A stretch of 64,000 nucleotides of DNA, taken from NCBI GenBank assembly GCA_020152595.1, contig JAIGNY010001856.1, forward strand, positions 435,001 to 499,000, given 5' to 3'. The translations under genes were made by a program, and so were the position numbers. The notes beneath the pieces were generated by a model. The model was not told the origin of the DNA, did no database searches, and saw only the letters and a program-made list of their open reading frames with translations. This DNA is from Chiridota heheva (lineage: Eukaryota; Echinodermata; Holothuroidea; Apodida; Chiridotidae). Below, piece after piece: positions 23,801 through 64,000 of the stretch. Positions within the stretch are counted from its first letter, which is position 1. Every line of letters begins with the position of its first letter.

Positions 23801-26084
23801 TTCAGGGAGTATCTTTCTCTCTGCTTCCCGCTCATAAGACGTGCAATTACCACGCTGTCTCCTCCCCCGCACCCTTGTCCCAATATGTTCTATTAATTAT
23901 GACAAAGCTGCTCATAAAACATGTTATCACATCATCTCCTTTGCTTTGGCTTGCCCCCCACTCTTGACATTGTATCCTGGCTCCGCCCCTGCTGAAAAGT
24001 AAGGGAACATCTCCCACGTCCTGCCCCCCAAAATTACGACCCTGTATAATATATGATAATTATCCGTAAGTTATTTGAGATGGGTGACTATAAAACATGC
24101 CGGGAGTAATATTCTTCATGCAAAAAGATATATACATACAGTACAATGCTTTAACATCGTCAGAAATATCATGTGCGGGATTTGTCTGCCGAAAGTGTGT
24201 GGGGTGTGGGACGGCCAAAATCAAAAATGGGGTGAGAGGAAAAACCACAAATCATTGTTAGATAACATTTAGTTGCTACCACTGAATTAAATAACGATCC
24301 CCGACAGGAAGAGTGGGACCTAATTTTGGTTACTTGGAACATTCAGTTGTTAACTGACAAAGTGCACGGGCTCACTGTGTCTTTAAGTTGTTGGTGCAAT
24401 CTTTATTTTCTGGTATTTTTACGATGTAAATAATGTGCTTGGTTTGGGAATGGATTCAAGGGAAGGAAGAAACAACGTGATTGACATGTGATTTTAAGAG
24501 GTATTAATGCATCACGGTAACAGTTGATTTATAGAAATTTCCTTCCACACCTGTAAAAAAGCCATTTCGGAATTAAATAAAGATAACATGGAGAACATAA
24601 CTACGAATTTCACAAAGTATTTATGTGAAGTTTAAATTCTTCAAAAATACATCGACAAGATCAGATAGGCCTAAGCTATCCAATTTTCAAACATATATAT
24701 TCAAGTTTAAATAAAAACGGATTAATTTAACATACAAAGTTTGCGAAGATATTTAAGAAGAAAACACAACAGGATTACTTTAGTGATCTTAATTTTTTGT
24801 TTTATTTGAACATTTTTCTTCTAAATAGAAAGAAAGTTTTCTACGTAAAACTCAGTCACAACTAATCAGTCAACTGTGTGATTCGCAACGCCAGTGTGCA
24901 TGGTACATTGAACTTAATTGCCCACGGCGCGCAGTGCACAGCGATTCTTTGTCATTAGTAAAGGCACTGCTTTAAAATTTGTCCTGCAATTTTTAAACAA
25001 CAAATTAACCACATCATTCAACAAGATTAACTTTGCATCCTAACATTGAGGTATAAATAGGTCTAAGCTCAATAGTTCATGTCTCCTTTCCCAGCAGCAA
25101 AGACAATCAATGCCAGCATTAATTACAGTTACTACTTATATTACAAATTCAGATGTGTGTCACTAAAAACACCACCTAACACCAGTGGGAGTAGTTGTTA
25201 TCTTGAAGGAGCATAGATAAGGCGAAACTGTATACAGTTTTGTGGTTTGGGAAACAAAAAAATATATAACTTTTACTCTGACAGGCTCTGCTCCATTTGA
25301 AGGCCTGGTTGAGATGTTCCTGGTTTTAAGCAGAGCCATTTCTAATGTTATGAATGTTAACAACAAGTCTAGACCAGAGCTTGGGTTCCGGTACGCTATA
25401 CCTGATTTCGCTATTGCTAAGTTTTTGTACAAAAAGTCAGGTGTCGAGTGCGGAAAGCTGTAAAGAAGAAAATTTTGGCATGTTAGATTGTTAAAGTTTA
25501 TCCCTGTTTGCTTACCGTCATTGTTTGTATTATTCCATTGAGAAAAATCTCTCTTATTCGCAAGTACTGGTATGCCCTGGTAGATTTACTGTTCCTCTGT
25601 GAGTGGGTGTCCTGAATACAGCTAAATTATCTATTGTCCTTTTCCATGTGATTGCTCACACAAGCCTTAACAGATTCCTTTATAGCAAGAAGAAATTCTC
25701 TTGTGTGTGTGTGTGTAATGGTTACTGTATGCATTTCTTAACACTAGTAAGGCTAAAAAGTCTGGATTTCCCTTACAAATATTCAGTGGTAATTCCAAGT
25801 ACAAAACTCACTACACTAAGTCCATACATATCAGAACAATACATATAACAAATACAGGAAAATAAGGCAACTTTCCAAACAGTAAAACTAGGGTTATTTT
25901 AAAAACTTTGAGGAACACTTTTGTAGAGCTGCCATTACATAGCGCTGCATACCATATTTTCTGAAATGCATATATAAACACATGTACATGAGATAATGCA
26001 AATGCAGAACCTTGTAGATTCCACAAAGTTTCATTCTCACATTGCCTGCAATATAATACCCTCTGTTCTTATTTTCTTTCGTAG
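20893..26084. other. Largely non-coding stretch with degenerate repeats
   Basis: Holds degenerate purine-rich repeats at about 21,500-21,690 (GAAAAT, GGAAAA blocks), a pyrimidine-rich counterpart at about 23,225-23,735 built of TTTCTTTCATTCTTGTGCC-like units of roughly 30 bp, and several poly-C runs. I searched here for the missing N-terminal TDO exons (the segment before YELWFKQ) and did not find them. Confidence 0.55.
25281..25462 (+). CDS. Unidentified possible terminal exon
   Basis: After TTTTACTCTGACAG, a plausible acceptor, an open frame of about 58 codons starts SAPFEGLVEMF and ends KKSGVECGKL before TAA at 25,460-25,462. Composition is protein-like (FRYAIPDFAIAKFLYKK), unlike the repeat-derived frames nearby. 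The minus strand is also open across the same stretch. I do not recognise a family. It could be the last exon of an upstream gene, a transposon fragment or chance. Confidence 0.25.
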
Positions 26085-58256
<32,172 letters not shown>

Positions 58257-58329
58257 GACCTCAAAGAAAGTCTTCAGGCTCATTAGTAAGTAAAAGAATG
58301 AAGGGAACGTTGGAGGTTGAGAAAAGGGA

Positions 58330-58615
58330 GTGCTAAATTTATGTTGGGGTGTTACATTTGATATTGGGGTGTAAAATTTGATTTGGGGGTGTTAAATGTC
58401 ATATTGTAGTGTTAAATTTGATCTTTGGGTGTTAAATTGGTTTTTGGGGTGTTTAATTGGTGTTGGGGTGTCAAATTGGTTTGGGGGGTGTTAATTTTGA
58501 TTCGGGGTGTTAACTTGGAATTTGGGGTCTTAAATTGGATTTTGGAGTTCAATTGAATTTCAGGGTGTTAAATTGGATGTTAGGGTGTTAAATTGAATTT
58601 TGGGGCATTGAATTC
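58330..58615. repeat. Degenerate repeats of about 20 bp downstream of TDO2
   Basis: About 14 diverged units of the type TTGGGGTGTTAAATTTGAT. They may lie in the 3' UTR or just beyond it. Confidence 0.85.
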
Positions 58616-59403
58616 TCTTTGAAATGTACTTTCCAAACTGCCTTAATATGAAATTCTAAGGGCTTAAATAATTATCATATACGAATAAAAATCATAGACA
58701 CATGCGAAGGAAAAACTACTTCATTGAAGCTAGAAAATTTGAAGTAGATTATACAAAAAATAAAGAAATACTTAATATTCTAATCTGTACTTGGTGTATG
58801 ACATCATTTTTTACAGGGCATATAAACAAAATGGCCAATCCTATGTAAGTTTATATTGACAGAATAAATGTTTCAAAAAATGAGAAAATATGTACTAAAT
58901 TGTTTTGCACAATGTGAAATTTCTTGAGATAACTTATATATATAATTTTTATTATATTGAATAAAGAAAAAGCCAGACTTTATGTCTCCTTTAGGCACAC
59001 ACAGCTTAGAACACAATAAAAAAAAATATAAAAAAGAACTTTCTGTGGCATAACATTCCATTGAACTTTCTTGTTTTACCTTGTACTTATTTGTTCAGTG
59101 ATAATTATGTGTTGTATTCATGGGACTGCTAAAAGGCAGATAATGGTAGGTAGCATAATCAAAAAGTAAATTATGAATTTTTAATTTATTTAAGTCAAGT
59201 TTTTTACCACTTTGTGCCTTGAGAAATCTGAAATGAATTTTGAAATAATTGAAAATGTAGCACATAACCTGCAACTTTGTATGTACAATTCATGATTTAT
59301 GTACAATGGAAAGGTGGAGCTTACTGCATGATGAGTTGGTGAATACACTGTTAAACTAGATCTGTTATCCACTTGAAAGAATAATAAGCTGGCAGTGTCT
59401 TTT
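58616..59403. other. TDO2 3' flank, no gene recognised
   Basis: AT-rich. Candidate poly(A) signals AATAAA are at 58,759-58,764 and 58,863-58,868. Neither is supported by anything but the hexamer. Confidence 0.4.
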
Positions 59404-61349
59404 AATGAAATGCAACTGATATCGGCATGTGTCCTGCTTGTAAACTGGATACAGTTGATATCAGCCTGTATCCAGTAATGGAATGCAACTGATATCGGCA
59501 TGTGTCCTGTTAGTAAAGTGGATACAGTTGATATCAGCCTGTATCCAGTAATGGAATGCAACTGATATCGGCATGTGTCCTGCTTGTAAACTGGATACAG
59601 TTGATATCAGCCTGTATCCAGTAATGGAATGCAACTGATATCGGCATGTGTCCTGCTTGTAAACTGGATACAGTTGATATCAGCCTGTATCCAGTAATGG
59701 AATGCAACTGATATCGGCATGTGTCCTGCTTGTAAACTGGATACAGTTGATATCAGCCTGTATCCAGTAATGGAATGCTACTGATATCAGTGTGTGTCCT
59801 GGTAGGAAACTGGATACAGTTGATATCAGCCTGTATCCAGTAATGGAATGCTACTGATATCAGTGTGTCCTGCTTGTAAACTGGATACACTTGATATCAG
59901 CCTGTATCCAGTAATGGAATGCAACTGATATCGGCATGTGTCCTGCTTGTAAACTGGATACAGTTGATATCAGCCTGTATCCAGTAATGGAATGCTACTG
60001 ATATCAGTGTGTCCTGCTTGTAAACTGGATACAGTTGATATCAGCCTGTATCCAGTAATGGAATGCCACTGATATCAGCATGTGTCCTGCTTGTAAACTG
60101 GATACACTTGATATTAGCCTGTATCCAGTAATGCAATGCTACTGATATCAGTGTGTCCTGCTTGTAAACTGGATACAGTTGATATCAGCCTGTATCCAGT
60201 AATGGAATGCCACTGATATCAGTGTGTCCTGCTTGTAAACTGGATACAGTTGATATCAGCCTGTATCCAGTAATGGAATGCAACTGATATCGGCATGTGT
60301 CCTGCTTGTAAACTGGATACAGTTGATATCAGCCTGTATCCAGTAATGGAATGCCACTGATATCAGTGTGTCCTGCTTGTAAACTGGATACAGTTGATAT
60401 CAGCCTGTATCCAGTAATGGAATGCCACTGATATCAGTGTGTCCTGCTTGTAAACTGGATACAGTTGATATCAGCCTGTATCCAGTAATGCAATGCTACT
60501 GATATCAGTGTGTCCTGCTTGTAAACTGGATACACTTGATATTAGCCTGTATCCAGTAATGGAATGCCACTGATATCAGCATGTGTCCTGCTTGTAAACT
60601 GGATACAGTTGATATCAGCCTGTATCCAGTAATGCAATGCCACTGATATCATTGTGTCCTGCATGCTTGTAAACTGGATACAGTTGATATCAGCCTGTAT
60701 CCAGTAATGGAATGCCACTGATATCAGCATGTGTCCTGCTTGTAAACTGGATACAGTTGATATCAGCCTGTATCCAGTAATGGAATGCCACTGATATCAG
60801 TGTGTCCTGCTTGTAAACTGGATACACTTGATATTAGCCTGTATCCAGTAATGGAATGCCACTGATATCAGCATGTGTCCTGCTTGTAAACTGGATACAG
60901 TTGATATCAGCCTGTATCCAGTAATGGAATGCCACTGATATCAGCATGTGTCCTGTATCCAGTTGTAAACTGGATACAGTTGATATCAGCCTGTATCCAG
61001 TAATGGAATGCCACTGATATCAGTGTGTCCTGCTTGTAAACTGGATACACTTGATATTAGCCTGTATCCAGTAATGGAATGCCACTGATATCAGCATGTG
61101 TCCTGCTTGTAAACTGGATACAGTTGATATCAGCCTGTATCCAGTAATGGAATGCCACTGATATCAGCATGTGTCCTGCTTGTAAACTGGATACAGTTGA
61201 TATCAGCCTGTATCCAGTAATGGAATGCCACTGATATCAGTGTGTCCTGCTTGTAAACTGGATACAGTTGATATCAGCCTGTATCCAGTAATGCAATGCT
61301 ACTGATATCAGCATGTGTCCTGCTTGTAAACTGGATACAGTTGATATCA
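59404..61349. repeat. 71-73-bp hairpin satellite, first block (about 27 units)
   Basis: The unit contains AATGGAATGCCACTGATATC, AGCATGTGTCCTGCTTGTAA, ACTGGATACAGTTGATATCA and GCCTGTATCCAGT. ACTGGATACAG and CTGTATCCAGT form a perfect 11-bp inverted repeat around an 11-base loop in nearly every unit, and CTGATATCAG is itself a palindrome. Two length variants (with or without CA in AGCATGTG) alternate. Confidence 0.97.
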
Positions 61350-62131
61350 TTTCATTTCATTTCATTTCATTTCATTTCATTTCATTTCATTTCATTTATT
61401 TCATTTCATTTATTTTGTTTCTTCACAACATTAACATATGTACAACAGAATGACAGATAACAAGCTTTGGTAGAAGTTTGAAGCGAAAAAGAAGTAACAT
61501 AGTATGATATATACAATATAATACAATACAAATGATGTGAAAGGAAGTGCTTTAAAAAACTCTTGTGAGCTTAACTAGTAAACACTCCCTGTAATTACTC
61601 TAAGTATAAATTGAATGAGCAAGAAATAGTTAACTCTAGAAACGTTGGATATACATGCCCTCTACCACCCCTCTCACCCCAAAAGCAAAACAAAAAAAGA
61701 CGCGCTCCCCCCGTACCACCACTCCACCCCCGTAGCAAGAAAGACACTTAATCAAAATATAACAATGCAAATAAATCAATAGGCTAGGATAAAGAATGCT
61801 TTAAGATGTTTTCTAAATTGACTGACTGTATTTAAGGATTTTATTTTAAGAGGTAAAGAATTCCATAGATTTACTGCACGATTTCTCAAGCTACTTAAAG
61901 CGGTATTGTTACGACATGGGAAGGAATGTATGTTATCATGCTGTCTGGTGTTGTATGAATGAATTTGATTGTTTTCCATAAAAAAGGCTTTGAAATAGTT
62001 TGATAAGTTGCCATGAATACATCTAAAAGCGAAAGTAGCAATGTTTGTATTAATGAGATCAGGCAATTTTAACAGATTAAGGGAAGAAAATAAAGGACTT
62101 GTATGGTCGTAATTTTTGGAGCATCTGAGCA
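61350..62131 (-). mobile_element. 5'-truncated LINE inserted in the hairpin satellite
   Basis: Minus-strand frame 62,066-61,776 reads NIATFAFRCIHGNLSNYF, HSYNTRQHDN, LSSLRNRAVNLWNSLPLKIK and VSQFRKHLKAFFI, the C-terminal end of a CR1/L2-type reverse transcriptase. The 3' end, to the left, finishes in a microsatellite tail of about 14 TTTCA repeats (61,347-61,420), read as TGAAA on the element strand. The satellite stops at GATATCA and resumes at GCCTGTATCC on the other side, so the insertion point is clear. I saw no target duplication longer than two or three bases. Confidence 0.85.
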
Positions 62132-62847
62132 GCCTGTATCCAGTAATGGAATGCTACTGATATCAGTGTGTCCTGCTTGTAAACTGGATTCAGTTGAAAT
62201 CAGCCTGTCCAATAATGAAATGCTATTGATATCAGCATGTGTCCTATTAGTAAACTGGATATAGTTGATATCAGCTTGTATCCAGTAATGAAATGATATT
62301 GATATTAGCATGTGTCCTGTCAGTACACTGGATATAGTTGAAAGCAGCCTGTATCCAGTAATGAAATGCTACTGATATCAGTGTGTCCTGTTAGGAATCT
62401 GGATACAGTTGAAATCAGCCTGTATCCAGTAATGAAATGCTATTGATATTAGTGTGTCCTGTTAGGAATCTGGATACAGTTGAAATCAGCCTGTATCCAG
62501 TAATGAAATGCTATTGATATCAGCATGTGTCCTGTCAGTATATAGTTGATATCAGCCTGTATCCAGTAATGGAATGCTGTTGATATCAGCATGCGTCCTG
62601 CTTGTAAACCGGATACAGTTGATATCAGCCTGTATCCAGTAATGGAATGCTGTTGATATCAGCATGTGTCCTGTTAGTAAAGTGGATACAGTTAAAATCA
62701 GCCTGTATCCAGTAATGGAATGCTGTTGATATTAGCATGTGTCCTGCTTGTAAACTTGATACAGTTGATATCAGCCTGTATCCAGTAATGGAATGCTACT
62801 GATATCAGCATGTGTCCTGCTTGCAAACTGGATACAGTTGGGTGATA
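62132..62847. repeat. Hairpin satellite, second block (about 10 units)
   Basis: Same unit as 59,404-61,349 but more diverged (GTTGAAATCAGCC, AATGAAATGCTATTGATATC). The hairpin stem is partly lost in several units, as expected at an array edge. Confidence 0.94.
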
Positions 62848-64000
62848 AAGGATTTTTTCCAGTCATGAAAGATCTGACATTTTGATTATTTTCAGTCATG
62901 CAGGGCTCAACGCAGATTCTCTAGAAGGGTAAAAGCTACCTTTTCAAAAAAAAATTCACCAGCAATTAAAAAGAATTGAAAAGCAAAAGAAATAAATGTT
63001 TATATGCATTCAAGTAAGGTATGAAAGAGACTTGATAAACTTTTTAACATTCTGGTTGTTTAGTTTTGATTTAAAGCAAGTAGTTTCAAAAAATTAGTGT
63101 TTATGTCGAAATTTAGTGTAAGTTATTATTACTTTTGTTTAGACCTATGTTTATGGAGTTACTGTAGCACTCTGGAATTCATTGCACTTTTATTGTATAA
63201 GATATACAGTATGTATGAATAAACGGAAGTTACATTTACATTTATCAGAAGCAGAGTGAAAAAAATCGTTTGAAATTTAAGTGAAATATTTTCAGCTGAA
63301 ATGATTGTCATTGTTTATTTTCATTTCATTTATTTATTTGTTAAACCACATTATTCAATAATAGCACATGATTTTAGCAAAAATACGAAAAGTTGTTAAG
63401 AAAGTGTTCTATAAAACATTAATGGCTTAACGAGTATAGCGCCCTCGTAAAAGTATTTTGCGGTGTTCTATTGTAAGATATTTCCATGACGTTTATTTTG
63501 TTGTATGTTACAAGATGTATTTTCATATAGCTGTTGTATATCATATGACACTTTGTTATTTTCAGGTTTATTTCTTCCTGTTTCTGAATTTATGTTTCAG
63601 AGATTGTTGATTTATATAATTCACATTTGAACATCACATATATTATGTTAAAGCTTTGACCTTGAATTTAAATGACAGAGATTGTGCATGTAATATCATA
63701 CATGTTTGACGTAATACACATAGAATATGTAATGTGATGTCATAGAGTATGTCATGTGTTTGACTTCATAGAGTATGTCATATGATGTCATATGTGTTTG
63801 ATGTCATTGAATATGTCATACATGTTTGACATAACGGTTTTACTAGCAGGACACATACTGATATCAGTAGCATTTCATTTCATATATTGTGGAATTTTCC
63901 TACCTTATCTCAGTTATTGTGCCGAAGTTTGGGGATACATATAATTCTAATATTACTGCATTACTCTTAAAACAAAAGAAGATTATTCATACTGTATGTA
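62848..64000. other. Flank with short repeats and one inverted satellite unit
   Basis: AT-rich, no gene recognised. At about 63,318-63,345 there is a TTTCATTTCATTTATTTATT-type stretch like the LINE tail at 61,350. About 63,670-63,835 carries degenerate repeats of GTCATA-ATGTTTGACGT type. At 63,845-63,876 AGCAGGACACATACTGATAT and CAGTAGCATTT are a single satellite unit segment in inverted orientation. Confidence 0.6.

Overview
The window looks like genomic DNA from an animal, most likely a marine invertebrate. The evidence is a spliced gene with metazoan-type exons, several retrotransposon clades typical of invertebrate genomes, tRNA-derived SINEs and about a dozen minisatellite arrays. I could not fix the phylum. 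There is no bacterial-style operon, no CRISPR array and no rRNA gene. Most long open frames are either transposon relics or artefacts of tandem repeats with long open periods.

The only host gene I can name is tryptophan 2,3-dioxygenase (TDO2, + strand). Eight exons between 26,085 and 58,256 encode roughly the last 330 residues. The N-terminal exons were not found. Visible active-site residues are intact (the Arg of FRQYL, the proximal-heme His of NHVQLV, the Thr of GTGGSSG). However, the exon at 29,162-29,271 lacks one base and is out of frame by one nucleotide as written. The introns are strongly inflated: intron 2 by a 22-bp array, intron 3 (17.7 kb) by nested transposons, intron 4 by a 3.4-kb 23-bp satellite and a 42-bp array, intron 6 by a G-rich 20-bp array, and intron 7 by an array whose unit is a copy of the 3' splice site and first bases of the last exon.

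Layout: 135-2,930 50-bp satellite; 3.1-6.2 kb SINE and LINE relics plus a 21-bp array; 6,948-18,161 a Ty3/gypsy element on the - strand with 443-bp LTRs and a 4-bp target duplication, split inside its reverse transcriptase by a 4.9-kb TIR element; 18.2-26.0 kb mostly non-coding, with a 22-bp array; 26.1-58.3 kb TDO2; 58.3-64 kb degenerate repeats and a 71-73-bp hairpin satellite interrupted by a truncated LINE.

Intron 3 holds a Russian-doll nest. A second copy of the TIR element (about 32,988-46,335) contains a CR1-like LINE (33,061-41,115), which contains a full-length I-clade-like LINE (34,734-40,310). The same TIR element also carries a hAT-type MITE (42,027-43,076). An RTE-like LINE and a truncated I-clade copy lie just upstream. 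All the autonomous elements carry frameshifts or stops.

The most interesting signal is the intron 7 array: about 60 units, each resembling a branch point, pyrimidine tract, AG and the first 20 or so bases of the TDO2 last exon, with the genuine acceptor as the final unit.
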